A DNA stretch of 64,000 nt from Jiella soli (GCF_020615385.1 NZ_JAJAVB010000027.1:1-64000), one strand, 5' to 3'. Counted from the first letter of the stretch, positions 44,441-53,822 are shown. Numbers and translations are program-made. Notes: generated by a model from the sequence alone, not told the origin.

Positions 44441-45418
44441 TCAGGCGTGATGGCAGGCGACGCGCGCACCGTCCGGCCGCGGCGTCAATTCGGGACGTTC
44501 GCTCAGGCAGATGTCGGTCGCGAGCGGACAACGGGTGTGGAAGGGACAGCCGGACGGGATGTTGGCGGGACTCGGCAGCTCGCCGGAGAGGACGTAGCGC
44601 TGCTTGGCGCGCTGGACGGCCGGGTTCGCCTCCGGCACCGCCGACATCAGTGCCCGCGTGTAGGGGTGCTTCGGGTCGGCGAAGAAGGTCTCGCGCGCCG
44701 CCTCCTCGACGATCCGGCCGAGATACATCACCACGACCCGGTCGGCGATGTGCCGCACGACGGAGAGGTCGTGCGAGACGAAGAGATAGGCGACGCCGGT
44801 GCGCTTCTGCAGCGCGACGAGGAGGTTGAGGATCTGCGCCCGGACCGAAACGTCGAGCGCCGAGACCGGTTCGTCGCAGATGACGAGTTCGGGCTCGAGC
44901 GCCAGCGCCCTTGCGATGACGACGCGCTGGCGCTGGCCGCCGGAGAACTGATGCGGATAGCGTTCGGCATGTTCGGGCCTGAGGCCCACCTGCGTCAGGA
45001 GCTCGCCGACCCTCCGCTTCAGCTTGGCGCCGCGGGCGATGCCGCGCACGAGCAGCGGCTCGCCGATCGTCGCGCCGATGGTGGAACGCGGATCGAGCGA
45101 CAGCGCCGGATCCTGGAAGATCATCTGCACCCGCCGGCGAATGGCGTTCAGCTGCCGGCGGCTCGCCCCGTTCACCTCCTGGCCGGCGATCTTGATACTG
45201 CCGGCGGTCGGCTTCTGCAGGCCGACGATGGCGTTCGAGAGGGTGGATTTGCCGCAGCCGGATTCGCCGACCAGCGCCACGGTCTCGCCCGCCGCGATGG
45301 CGAGGTCGACGCCGTTGACCGCCTTGACGGTCGAGGCCGGCTTGCCGAACAGGCTGGCACGGCCGGCAAAATGGACCGTGACGTCATGCGTCTCGAGGAC
45401 GATCGTTGCGTCCGTCAT
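44441..45418 (-). CDS. dppF: Peptide/nickel-type ABC transporter ATP-binding protein (DppF/OppF)
   Basis: A 325-residue ATPase: Walker A GESGCGKST, QMIFQDPALSLDPR, signature QFSGGQRQRVVIARAL, Walker B LVICDEPVSALDV, and the C-terminal oligopeptide motif with cysteines (CPFHTRCPLATDIC). It ends 7 bases before the acylase start, and its start overlaps the DppD stop. Confidence 0.93.
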   Translation of the reverse strand: MTDATIVLETHDVTVHFAGRASLFGKPASTVKAVNGVDLAIAAGETVALVGESGCGKSTLSNAIVGLQKPTAGSIKIAGQEVNGASRRQLNAIRRRVQMIFQDPALSLDPRSTIGATIGEPLLVRGIARGAKLKRRVGELLTQVGLRPEHAERYPHQFSGGQRQRVVIARALALEPELVICDEPVSALDVSVRAQILNLLVALQKRTGVAYLFVSHDLSVVRHIADRVVVMYLGRIVEEAARETFFADPKHPYTRALMSAVPEANPAVQRAKQRYVLSGELPSPANIPSGCPFHTRCPLATDICLSERPELTPRPDGARVACHHA

Positions 45419-46410
45419 GCCGCGGCCCTCGTGATCTCGTGGACCTTGTCGCGGTGCCAGCAGGCCGTGCGGTGGCCGGGGCGCTCCTCGAACAGGGGCG
45501 GCTGCTCGGCGCGGCACTTGTCGCTCGCCAGCGGGCAGCGGCCGGCAAAGCGGCAGCCGGCGCCGAACTCCTCCGGTGAGGGCACCGTCCCGTCGATGGT
45601 CGCGAGTTCGGCCTTCGGCGCGACATCGAGCCGCGGCACGGAGGCGAGCAGCAGCGCCGTATAGGGATGGGCGGGCCGCGCGAAGAGGTCGTGGACCGGC
45701 GCGATCTCGGCGATCCGCCCGGCATACATCACCGCGACATGGTCGGCGATGTCGGCGACGACGCCCATGTCGTGGGTGATGAGGACGATCGAGGTGCCGC
45801 GATCGGCGACCAGCTTCTTCATCACGTCGAGGATCTGCGCCTGGATGGTGACGTCGAGCGCCGTCGTCGGCTCGTCGGCGACGAGGACGCGGGGGCCGCA
45901 GATCAGCGCGATGGCGATCATGATGCGCTGGCACATGCCGCCGGAGAGTTCGAACGGATATTGGTGCAGCCGCCGGTCCGGATCGGGAATGCCGACGGCA
46001 TCGAGCATGTCGCGCGCCCGCGACATCGCCTCTGCGCGCCCTACCCGCTGATGCTGGCGCAGCGCTTCCGCGATCTGCGAGCCGACCGTCGTCAGGGGAT
46101 CGAGCGAGGCGCTCGGTTCCTGGAATATGATCGAGATGTCCTTGCCGCGCGCCTTGCGCAGGGCGCGCTCCGGCAGGGCCGCGAGATCGGTATCGCCGAG
46201 GAGGACGCGGCCGCTCTTCAGCCGCGCGACGTCCGGCAGGAGCCCGAGCAGAGCGTAGGAGGTCAGCGACTTGCCGCAGCCGGATTCGCCGACCAGCGCC
46301 ATCACCTCGCCGGGCTGGACGGCGAAGGTGACGCCGTCGACGACGCTGGCGCCTGAGATCTCGATGGTGAGGTTCTCGACCGACAGGAGCGGCCGGCTGA
46401 TATCCGACAT
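45415..46410 (-). CDS. dppD: Peptide/nickel-type ABC transporter ATP-binding protein (DppD/OppD)
   Basis: A 331-residue ATPase: Walker A GESGCGKSL, ISIIFQEPSASLDPL, signature ELSGGMCQRIMIAIAL, Walker B VLVADEPTTALDV, C-terminal CRFAGRCPLASDKC. It pairs with DppF. It lies downstream of the short-chain dehydrogenase gene inserted between the permeases and ATPases. Confidence 0.93.
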   Translation of the reverse strand: MSDISRPLLSVENLTIEISGASVVDGVTFAVQPGEVMALVGESGCGKSLTSYALLGLLPDVARLKSGRVLLGDTDLAALPERALRKARGKDISIIFQEPSASLDPLTTVGSQIAEALRQHQRVGRAEAMSRARDMLDAVGIPDPDRRLHQYPFELSGGMCQRIMIAIALICGPRVLVADEPTTALDVTIQAQILDVMKKLVADRGTSIVLITHDMGVVADIADHVAVMYAGRIAEIAPVHDLFARPAHPYTALLLASVPRLDVAPKAELATIDGTVPSPEEFGAGCRFAGRCPLASDKCRAEQPPLFEERPGHRTACWHRDKVHEITRAAA

Positions 46411-46425
46411 CCGAAAGTCCGTTCC

Positions 46426-47214
46426 TCAGGCCGTTCCGGGCGTCTTGCCGAGTTCGCCGCTCTCATAGGTGCCGATCGAATTGCCGCCGTCGACGGAGAG
46501 CACCGCGCCGGTGACGAACGAGGCCTTGCTGGAGCAGAGAAAGGCGATGGCCGACGGCGCGTCCTCAGGGCCGCTGACGCGGCCGAGCGGGATGCGCTTC
46601 TTCATCCGCTCGACATAGTCGTCCGACAGCGTCGAGACCTGCGAACCCGGCGCGAAGCCCGGCTCGACGACGTTGACGCGGATGCGATGCGGCGCGAGCT
46701 CCAGCGCGAGGCCCTTGGAGAAGCGCTCCAGCGCGGTCTTCGAGGTGCAGTAGGCGACCGATCCGTTGCGCATCTGCCGGGCGGCGCCGGACGAGATGTT
46801 GACGATCGAGCCTTCCCGCCCTTCCGCGATCATCAGCTTCGCCATCTCGCGGCTGACGAGGAACGGCGCCCGCAGATTGACGCCGAAGATCCGGTCCCAG
46901 TCGGCGACGTCGATGTCGAGGAGACCGTATTTCGGATAGAGGCCGGCATTGTTGACGACGATGTCCGGCGCGCCCCAGCGCGCCTTTACGAGGCCGGCGA
47001 GATCGAGGATCGAGTCCGCCTCGGTCAGTTCCGTCGCGTGGGTGAGCGTCGTCGCCGGATCGAGCTTCAGTTCCGCGACCACGGCCTCCAATTCGTCGGC
47101 CCGGCGGTCGGAGAGGCACAGATGCGCGCCTTCCCCCGCGAAATGCGCCGCGATCCAGCGGCCGAAGACGCCGGCGGCGCCGGTGACCAGGACGGACTTG
47201 CCTTGAAATTCCAT
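46426..47214 (-). CDS. Short-chain dehydrogenase/reductase inside the Dpp operon
   Basis: A 262-residue SDR: cofactor motif TGAAGVFGRWIAAHF, NNAG (IVVNNAGLYPKYG), catalytic Ser in NISSGAARQ and YCTSK, and VEPGFAPGSQVSTL. It lies between dppC (12 bases away) and dppD (15 bases), so it is cotranscribed and should act on the imported compound or its product. ATG 47214 is the first start. Confidence 0.87.
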   Translation of the reverse strand: MEFQGKSVLVTGAAGVFGRWIAAHFAGEGAHLCLSDRRADELEAVVAELKLDPATTLTHATELTEADSILDLAGLVKARWGAPDIVVNNAGLYPKYGLLDIDVADWDRIFGVNLRAPFLVSREMAKLMIAEGREGSIVNISSGAARQMRNGSVAYCTSKTALERFSKGLALELAPHRIRVNVVEPGFAPGSQVSTLSDDYVERMKKRIPLGRVSGPEDAPSAIAFLCSSKASFVTGAVLSVDGGNSIGTYESGELGKTPGTA

Positions 47215-47226
47215 ATGGGATGAGCC

Positions 47227-48093
47227 TCAGCGGATTCGAGAGCGGGGATCGAGCCGGTCGCGCAGCCAATCTCCCAGGACGTTGACGGACAGAACGAGCA
47301 GGACGAGGCAACCGCCGGGAAAGGCGACGATCCACCAGGCGCGTTCGACATATTGCCGGCCGACGCTCATGATCGAGCCCCAGCTGGAGGCCGGCGGCTG
47401 GATGCCGAGGCCAAGGAAGGAAAGCCCCGCCTCGAACAGGATCATCAGGCCGAATTCGGATGTCGCGACGATCAGGATCGGGCCGGCGATGTTCGGCAGG
47501 ACGTGGCGGAAGAGAATGCGCAGCGCCCCTGCCCCGGCGAGTTCCGAGGCCTTGATGAAGGGCAGGTTCGCCACCTGCAGCGTCTGTGCGTAGGCGACGC
47601 GGGTATAGCGCGGCCAACGCGTCAGGCCGAGCACCAGGACGAGCTTGAAGAAGCCCGGCCCCAGCACCGCGACGGTAAGGACCGCCAAGAGGATCGCCGG
47701 GATCGACAGCATGATGTCGACGAGGCGCATGACGACGATGTCCACCCAGCCGCGGAACCAGCCGGCGATCATGCCGAGCGTGACCCCGACCAGCGTCGAG
47801 ACGAAGACCGACAGGAGCGCCACGCCGAGCGAGACGCGGGCGCCGTAGAGGATACGCGAGAGGAGATCGCGCCCGAGATCGTCGGTGCCGAGGAGATAGG
47901 TGACGCCGCCGCGGCCGATCGTGCCGGGGCCCTTCAGCCGCGACAGCAGCGCCTGGCGATCCGGATCGGCCGGTGCGATCCAGGGCGCCAGGATCGCCGC
48001 GGCGACGATCACCGCGATGATCACGGCGACGACGAGGATCGAGACGGGCACGCGCGAAGTGTGCCGGCGGAGGGCGAGAAAGGCATTCGTCAT
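47227..48093 (-). CDS. dppC: Peptide-type ABC transporter permease (DppC/OppC)
   Basis: A 288-residue permease with the OppC N-terminal domain (LAPWIAPADPDRQ) and LLGTDDLGRDLLSRILYGAR. The EAA region is in ASELAGAGALRILFRHVLPN, with the late motif LFEAGLSFLGLGIQPPASSW. ATG 48093 follows GAGG; the longer open frame upstream runs into dppB and is not used. Confidence 0.92.
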   Translation of the reverse strand: MTNAFLALRRHTSRVPVSILVVAVIIAVIVAAAILAPWIAPADPDRQALLSRLKGPGTIGRGGVTYLLGTDDLGRDLLSRILYGARVSLGVALLSVFVSTLVGVTLGMIAGWFRGWVDIVVMRLVDIMLSIPAILLAVLTVAVLGPGFFKLVLVLGLTRWPRYTRVAYAQTLQVANLPFIKASELAGAGALRILFRHVLPNIAGPILIVATSEFGLMILFEAGLSFLGLGIQPPASSWGSIMSVGRQYVERAWWIVAFPGGCLVLLVLSVNVLGDWLRDRLDPRSRIR

Positions 48094-48103
48094 GGAAGCT
48101 GCC

Positions 48104-49024
48104 TCACCGCGCAAGCCGGATGCGCGGGTCGATCGCGGCATAGGCGAAATCCGCGGCCACGCTGGTCGCGACATAGATGAATGAGATCAGGAGCACGATG
48201 ACCTGCACCACGAGGAAGTCGCGCGACTGGATCGACTGGATCGCGAGTTGGCCGATCCCCGGCCAGGCGAAGACCGTCTCGACGATGACGGCGCCGGCCA
48301 AAAGATTGCCGATCTCGAGCGCGGCGACGGTGATGACGGGGACGGCCGAATTGCGCAGGACGTGCCGCAGGACGACGGCCCGCATCGACAGGCCCCTCGC
48401 CCGCGCGGCCCGGACATAGTCCTTGCCGAGTTCGTCGACCATGGCGATGCGCATCATCCGCGCGAAGGTGGACATGGACAGCGCGCCGAGCGCGATCGAG
48501 GGCATGATCAGGGAACTGAAGCTGCCGACGCCGGAGGTCGGCAGCCAGCGGAGCTGAACCGCGAAGACGAGGATCAGCAGAATGCCGGAGAGAAAGGTCG
48601 GCACGCTCTGCCCGGTGAGGACGACGGCCGCGAGAGCGCGCTCGACCAGCGTGCCCTTGTTCGCGGCCATCAGGATGCCGACCGGGAGGCCGACGCCGAG
48701 GGCGACGACCAGCGCCCCGGCGGCGAGTTCGATCGTGTAGGGCAGCCGCGACAGGACGATGTCGATGGCCGGCACGCGCTGGACCACCGAGACGCCGAAG
48801 TCGAATTGGGCGAGGCCGGCAAGATAGGCGAGATACTGCGTCAGGAGCGGCTGGTCGAAGCCGAGCTGATGACGCAGCGCCGCGATCTCCTCGGCCGAGG
48901 CGCCCTGCGGTACCAGGAGCAGCGTCGGATCTCCGGAGAAGTGCATCACCACGAAGACGATGGTGATGACCCCGAAGATCGCGACCGCCGCCTGGATCAG
49001 CCGGCCGATGGCATATCGTAGCAT
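48104..49024 (-). CDS. dppB: Peptide-type ABC transporter permease (DppB/OppB)
   Basis: A 306-residue permease beginning MLRYAIGRLIQAAVAIFGVI, with the DppB signatures GVSVVQRVPAIDIVLSRLPY, GQSVPTFLSGILLILVFA, LGKDYVRAARARGLS (EAA-like) and ETVFAWPGIGQLAIQSIQSR. It is 22 bases after the binding-protein gene. Confidence 0.93.
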   Translation of the reverse strand: MLRYAIGRLIQAAVAIFGVITIVFVVMHFSGDPTLLLVPQGASAEEIAALRHQLGFDQPLLTQYLAYLAGLAQFDFGVSVVQRVPAIDIVLSRLPYTIELAAGALVVALGVGLPVGILMAANKGTLVERALAAVVLTGQSVPTFLSGILLILVFAVQLRWLPTSGVGSFSSLIMPSIALGALSMSTFARMMRIAMVDELGKDYVRAARARGLSMRAVVLRHVLRNSAVPVITVAALEIGNLLAGAVIVETVFAWPGIGQLAIQSIQSRDFLVVQVIVLLISFIYVATSVAADFAYAAIDPRIRLAR

Positions 49025-49046
49025 GTCGGCCTCGCCCCGCCCGCGC

Positions 49047-50540
49047 CTATTGCTGCCAGCTCATGTCCATGACGAACATCGACTCGTTCGGCGTCGGCTG
49101 CCATTCGAGATGGCTGCTCGCGCCATAGACCGCATAGTCCTGGTAGAGGCCGAGACCGGGCACGTCCTCGCGCAGGATCTTGTAGGCGGTCACGTAGTCC
49201 TTCTGCCGGGCGTCCTGGTCGAGCGTCGAGCGGGCGGCGTCGACCGCCTTGTCGAAGTCGGGATTGGAGTATTTCGCCCAGGTGCTGCCGGTGCGGAACA
49301 GCGGATAGATGATCCCGTCGGCGTCCTGGCAGGCGCAGGACCAGCGGCCGAAGGCGATGCTGCCGGCATTCGCCGGATCGCCCTGGCGGCGGCGCAGGAA
49401 GGTCGCCTGATCGCTCGAGACGATCTCGGTGTCGAGCCCGACATCGTTCAGCATCTGCTGGATCGCCTCGACCATCGCCCGGCTGTAGGAGGGCGAGGTC
49501 AGGAACTCGATCTTGGCGCCCTCGGCTCCGGCTTCCTTGATCAGCTCCTTGGCCTTTTCCGGATCGTAGTCGTAGCCCTTCACATCCTCGGTATAGCCGA
49601 AGACCGGCGGCGCGCCGATCACGTCGACCGGCTTGCCATAGCCCTCGAGCAGCGCTTCGACGAGGCCCTGCTTGTCGATCGCATAGGCGATCGCCTTGCG
49701 CACCCGGACATCCTTCGTCGGGCCGCTTTCGGCGTTGATGTAGAGGTAGCCGACCCGTTCGGTGGGAACCGACAGGATCTTGATGCCCGTCTCGTTCTTC
49801 AGGCTGACCGCCTGGTCCGGCGGCACGTCGCGCACGAGATCGGCCTGCCCCGTGCGCAGATCCGCGATTCGGGTGGAGACGTCCGGCACGGCCCTGAAGG
49901 TGACCTTCTGGAACGGCGGCTTGCCGCCCCAGTAATTCTCGTTGGCCTTCAGCTCGGTACGCACGCCATCCTGATGGCTGACGAAGGCATAGGGCCCGCT
50001 GCCGATCGGCTCGGCGTTGAGGCCGGCGTCGCCGACCTTCTCGACATAGGCCTTCGGCACGATGGACAGCTTGACGAGCTGTGCCAGGAGGGCCGGATAG
50101 GGCGACTTGGTCGTGATCCGCACCGTGTTCGGCCCGGTCGCCTGGGCCTTCTCGATCTGGCTGAACTGCGAGAACTGCGGGCTCTTGAGCTCGGGATCGA
50201 TGATCCGGTTGACGCTGAAGGCGACGTCTTCCGCAGTCAGCTTGCTGCCGTCATGGAAGGTCACGCCCTCCCGGATGTCGAAGTCGATCGTCTTGTCGTC
50301 GACATATTTCCAGGCCGTCGCGATCTGCGGCACGACCTTGCCGTCGGAGCCGCGCGTGACGAGGTTGTCGAAGATGTTGCGGTAGACCGAATAGCTGTCG
50401 GTGTTCCACTGCAGATGAGGATCGAGCGTGGCCGCATCGTTCGGCAGGTCGATCGTCAGCGTCTCCTTGGCCGTTTGGGCGAAGGCCGGAGCGGCGAGAA
50501 TGCCCATTGCGAGGGCGGTTGCGGTGAGCAGTCTGAGCAA
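49047..50540 (-). CDS. Peptide/nickel-type ABC transporter substrate-binding protein (family 5)
   Basis: A 497-residue periplasmic binding protein with signal peptide (LLTATALAMGILAAPAFA, then QTAKE). It carries the SBP5 signatures TLDPHLQWNTDSYSVYRNIF, IREGVTFHDGSKLTAEDVAF, GSGPYAF and the DVRVRKAIAYAIDK segment. Ligands of this class are peptides, opines, glutathione, nickel chelates or polyamine conjugates. TTG 50540 is the start, with AAGGGAA upstream and the signal peptide immediately following. Confidence 0.92.
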   Translation of the reverse strand: MLRLLTATALAMGILAAPAFAQTAKETLTIDLPNDAATLDPHLQWNTDSYSVYRNIFDNLVTRGSDGKVVPQIATAWKYVDDKTIDFDIREGVTFHDGSKLTAEDVAFSVNRIIDPELKSPQFSQFSQIEKAQATGPNTVRITTKSPYPALLAQLVKLSIVPKAYVEKVGDAGLNAEPIGSGPYAFVSHQDGVRTELKANENYWGGKPPFQKVTFRAVPDVSTRIADLRTGQADLVRDVPPDQAVSLKNETGIKILSVPTERVGYLYINAESGPTKDVRVRKAIAYAIDKQGLVEALLEGYGKPVDVIGAPPVFGYTEDVKGYDYDPEKAKELIKEAGAEGAKIEFLTSPSYSRAMVEAIQQMLNDVGLDTEIVSSDQATFLRRRQGDPANAGSIAFGRWSCACQDADGIIYPLFRTGSTWAKYSNPDFDKAVDAARSTLDQDARQKDYVTAYKILREDVPGLGLYQDYAVYGASSHLEWQPTPNESMFVMDMSWQQ

Positions 50541-50589
50541 CGGTGTTCCCTTTCGTCCTGTGTTGAAGATGATCTTCGGCTAGCCGGCC

Positions 50590-51519
50590 TCAGCAGGCGG
50601 TCGTTCCGGCCTCGGAGGCGCAGAAGCGCGCGACCTCGGCATGGGTGGCGAACCAGACGTCGCCCTTGGCCTTCGCGTGGCGGATGATCTCGTCGAGGAT
50701 GAAGATCCGCGAGCGATGGCCGACATGGTGCGGATGCAGGGTCACCTGGAACAGGCCGCCCTCTTCGAAGGCTAGGTCGACCTCGCGCCGGAGGATGTCG
50801 AGGAGCATCGCCGGGCCGCCATAGGGGCGCGCGCTCGCCATGCGATCCATGTTGAAATAGGGCGCATCGTCGCGGATCCACTCCACCGGGATCTCGACCA
50901 CTCCGGTCGCCTCGCCCTTCTCCAGAAGCTCGTAGGGTTCGTCGTCCGCCATCAGCGAGGAATCGTAGAGAAGCCCCATCTCGCGGATAATGGCGAGCGT
51001 ATACGGGGAGAAGTCCCAGGAGGCGGTGCGCATCCCCACGGGCCGCGTGCCGGACAGCCGCTCCAGGGCGTCGGCCGCCCGCAGCGAGAGATCGCGCTCG
51101 GTCTCATGGTCGAGGACCGAATTGAACTCGTGGATCCAGGAGTGGATGCCGATCTCGTGGCCGGCACCGGCCACCCGGCGAACCTCCTCCGGGTGGAGCA
51201 TGGCCGAGACCGCGGGCATGAAGATCGATGCGGGCACGCCGTGCCGTTCGAGCACGTCGAGGATCCGGGGCATGCCGGACCGCGCGCCGTACTGGCCCTG
51301 GCTCATGCGCCCCGCCGAAGCGCCGCCATTGCGCAGGTCGATCGTCTCGTGATCGGAATCGAAGGAAAGCGCCACCGCCATGCGGGCGCCGTCCTTCCAG
51401 GCGGCGGGCTTCAGCGACCGACCCGCCCGCACGCTCGCCACGCGCTCGCGCCAGATCGCTTCTGCCCAGGTCCAGGGCTTCTTCGGGTCGACCGGCTCGG
51501 AGGAAAGATTCGACGGCAT
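50590..51519 (-). CDS. Polysaccharide-deacetylase-family hydrolase (PuuE/imidase-like)
   Basis: A 309-residue NodB-homology protein without a signal peptide. Motif 1 is altered to SFDSDHET, motif 2 HSWIH is intact, and motif 3 reads MRTASWDFSP. LHPHHVGHRSR lies near the C-terminus. The altered motifs and cytosolic location fit the PuuE/HpPgdA subgroup, which includes cyclic imide hydrolases and cofactor-independent allantoinase, rather than a cell-wall deacetylase. It is the first gene of the Dpp operon; hydrolysis of a cyclic amide or imide is plausible. AGGA precedes ATG 51519. Confidence 0.83.
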   Translation of the reverse strand: MPSNLSSEPVDPKKPWTWAEAIWRERVASVRAGRSLKPAAWKDGARMAVALSFDSDHETIDLRNGGASAGRMSQGQYGARSGMPRILDVLERHGVPASIFMPAVSAMLHPEEVRRVAGAGHEIGIHSWIHEFNSVLDHETERDLSLRAADALERLSGTRPVGMRTASWDFSPYTLAIIREMGLLYDSSLMADDEPYELLEKGEATGVVEIPVEWIRDDAPYFNMDRMASARPYGGPAMLLDILRREVDLAFEEGGLFQVTLHPHHVGHRSRIFILDEIIRHAKAKGDVWFATHAEVARFCASEAGTTAC

Positions 51520-51666
51520 TCGGTCCTGTCCGCTGCAGTGGGAAGAGATGCCGCGCCTCGCGAAGCCGTATCGAGCCGTGTCCTGGCCGAGTCAGCTCTG
51601 GCGCTTCTCTATGCAGGGAGGTTATGAGCCCAGGAAGTGGTCAGCAACCGGGGTGCGTTCACATAC

Positions 51667-52422
51667 ATGAACTCCGAGGTGAAGAGCGCGGGGCGGGTTC
51701 TGGATCTTCTGGAGTTCCTCGCCGGCTGCCGCGAGCCCGTCTCGTTCAGCGCCGTGGTGGCCGCGCTCGGCTGCCCGAAGAGCAGCGCGCACGCCCTTCT
51801 CCAGACGCTGATCGGGCGTGGCCATGTCGTGCAGGACCGCAGCGGGCGCTATCTGTTGGTCGAGGCCAGCCGCCACGGCTTCCCCTTCCGGCCAAGCGAG
51901 GAGCCGCTGGTGGCGCGGGCGCTCCCCATCATGGAGCGGCTTCGCGACGTCTCGGGTGAGACGGTGCTCTTGTCGACGATGAACGCGCGCGGCGACGTCC
52001 GCAGGCTCGCCAAATCCGTCAGCCGCCAGCCGGTCCGCTACGATGTCGACCTGCAGTCGCCGATCGCCGTCTACTGCACCGCCACCGGCCGCGCTCTCCT
52101 CGCCTTTCGTGGCGACGACGAGATCGAAGCCTATCTCGACCGGGTCAGCCTCCTCTCCTACACCGGCTTCACGGTCACCGATCGGGAGGAGCTGCTCGCC
52201 GTCCTCGCCGAGGTTCGCCGGCGCGGCTATGCGATCAACGATCAGGAGTTCATCACCGGCTCGACCGGCGTCGCGGCCCCGATCCGCGACAAGGCCGGCA
52301 TCGTCATCGCCGCCCTCAATCTCGGCACGCTGACCAGCCGCTTCCGCGAGCGTGAGGCCGAGCTCTGCCGCCTCGTCGTAGAGGCGGCCGCCAGCCTCTC
52401 GGGGTGCGAGAGGCCACGATAG
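51667..52422 (+). CDS. IclR-family transcriptional regulator
   Basis: A 251-residue regulator with an N-terminal winged helix (SAGRVLDLLEFLAG, FSAVVAALGCPKSSAHALLQ) and a C-terminal IclR effector domain (GETVLLSTMN, YCTATGRALLAF, EFITGSTGVAAPIRDKAGIV). It is divergent from the deacetylase-Dpp-acylase operon and the likely regulator of it. ATG 51667 is chosen; a GTG at 51637 would add 10 residues. The 147-base promoter gap shows no convincing palindrome by eye. Confidence 0.88.
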   Translation: MNSEVKSAGRVLDLLEFLAGCREPVSFSAVVAALGCPKSSAHALLQTLIGRGHVVQDRSGRYLLVEASRHGFPFRPSEEPLVARALPIMERLRDVSGETVLLSTMNARGDVRRLAKSVSRQPVRYDVDLQSPIAVYCTATGRALLAFRGDDEIEAYLDRVSLLSYTGFTVTDREELLAVLAEVRRRGYAINDQEFITGSTGVAAPIRDKAGIVIAALNLGTLTSRFREREAELCRLVVEAAASLSGCERPR

Positions 52423-52595
52423 CGCAGGGCACCGCCGCCGCCGACCGCTCCGCCAGAGGTGTCCACTGGCGAGATCGCCCCGGGCGTTCCCCTCGCGGCC
52501 GCGAGACGGCTGCCCCGCGACAGTACCGATGTATGCGGCCGGCGACCTGCCGAGCGGGCCGATGATCATCGGCCTCGGCGGCGCCGACCGGCGCA

Positions 52596-53822
52596 TCACG
52601 CGAGGCGGCGCTTCAGTTCCTTGATTGCCGCCTCGATGTCGGTGGCGGTGTCGAAGCGGTTCAGCATCTCGCCGAAACGGCGGACGATGGTGGAGAGATC
52701 GTCTTCGGACGTGAGGTTCAGGATCCCGACGCGCACCTGGGTCGGCTCGGAGAGCGTCGGCCAGATGCCGAAGCCTTCGGCCCGGCAGGCGTTGACGAAC
52801 TCCTTCTCCCGGCCCTTCATGTCACCCGGCAGGTCGAGCACGATGAGGCTGGTCATGTTGGAGGTGACCGTGCAGCCCATTGATTCCAGGGCCGCGCGCA
52901 AAGCCTTCTCGGCCGTGCGGTAGCGCTCCGCCCGCTGCAGGAGGCCCTGCTCCAGCACCATGCGCAGCGCCTCGTGAAAGGAGGCGACGGCATAGGGAGA
53001 ATGGGTGCGGTGATAGGTGCCCTTCTCGACGTCCTTGCCGTCGATGATGCCCCAGTGGCGGGCTTCCATGATCGGATGATGGACGAAGCTGCGGGCGCCG
53101 ACCTTCCTCAGCTCGGCGATGTAGCGGTCCGAGAAGCTGACCGGCGCATAGGTGAGCGGCAGCGCCATCATGCCCTTCTGCGGGCAGGAGGCCCAGCCGA
53201 CGATCCCGGGATAGTCATCGATCTTCATTTCGGCGATGCCGAGCGAGGAGACGGCGTCGATGAGGCCCATCGTGCCATGCTTCTCGCAGGCATCGGAAAA
53301 TCCCCGGATGTCGTTGATCCGGCCGGAGCCGGTCTCCCAATGCGCCATGGCCGCCCATTTCGGCTTGTGCTCGGCGAGGGCCATCTCGACGATCTCGCCG
53401 GTGACGGACTGGCCGTGCGGCACGCGGATGGTGACGACAGAAGCCGCCTGCGGATTGAGGGAATCCGCCCGCAGTTCCTCCTCCGTCGCGGCCTTCATCC
53501 GAACGGATAGTTCGTCGATACCCGAAAAGGTGCCGTTGACGAACATGACGATCCTGTCACCCGGATGGACCACCGAGAACATCGCGTCGAGCCCGCTCCA
53601 GCCGGTCCCGGCGATGCCGAAGGTGTGGATGTTCCGCGTGCCGAAGATGTCGCGCAGCATCTCCTTGCATTCGACCATGCCGCGCAAGACGTCCGGCTGC
53701 ATGTGGTCGGCAACGCCCGGGCTCGTATAGGCCTCGAGCACCCGCTCGGCCGTGTTGCCGGGACCTGGGCCCGCGGCGATGGTGTGGGGAATGTCCAGCC
53801 GCGGAAAGACGGGCGCGTTCAT
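52596..53822 (-). CDS. sgaA: Class V aminotransferase, probable serine-glyoxylate aminotransferase
   Basis: A 408-residue PLP enzyme: GPGPGNTAERVLEAYTSPGV, FGIAGTGWSGLDAMFSVVHP, cofactor Asp region LIDAVSSLGIAEM and the PLP lysine in SCPQKGMMALP. In the serine cycle this class transfers the amino group of serine to glyoxylate, giving hydroxypyruvate and glycine. Identification as Sga rests on context beside glycerate kinase and hydroxypyruvate reductase; the sequence is divergent, and alanine- or ureidoglycine-glyoxylate activity is possible. GAGGAGGAG precedes ATG 53822. Confidence 0.8.
   Translation of the reverse strand: MNAPVFPRLDIPHTIAAGPGPGNTAERVLEAYTSPGVADHMQPDVLRGMVECKEMLRDIFGTRNIHTFGIAGTGWSGLDAMFSVVHPGDRIVMFVNGTFSGIDELSVRMKAATEEELRADSLNPQAASVVTIRVPHGQSVTGEIVEMALAEHKPKWAAMAHWETGSGRINDIRGFSDACEKHGTMGLIDAVSSLGIAEMKIDDYPGIVGWASCPQKGMMALPLTYAPVSFSDRYIAELRKVGARSFVHHPIMEARHWGIIDGKDVEKGTYHRTHSPYAVASFHEALRMVLEQGLLQRAERYRTAEKALRAALESMGCTVTSNMTSLIVLDLPGDMKGREKEFVNACRAEGFGIWPTLSEPTQVRVGILNLTSEDDLSTIVRRFGEMLNRFDTATDIEAAIKELKRRLA

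Noticed and set aside
42088-44829. 913-codon open frame on the plus strand
   Set aside because: Antisense to the penicillin-acylase and DppF genes; composition is Arg/Gly-rich with no recognisable domain.
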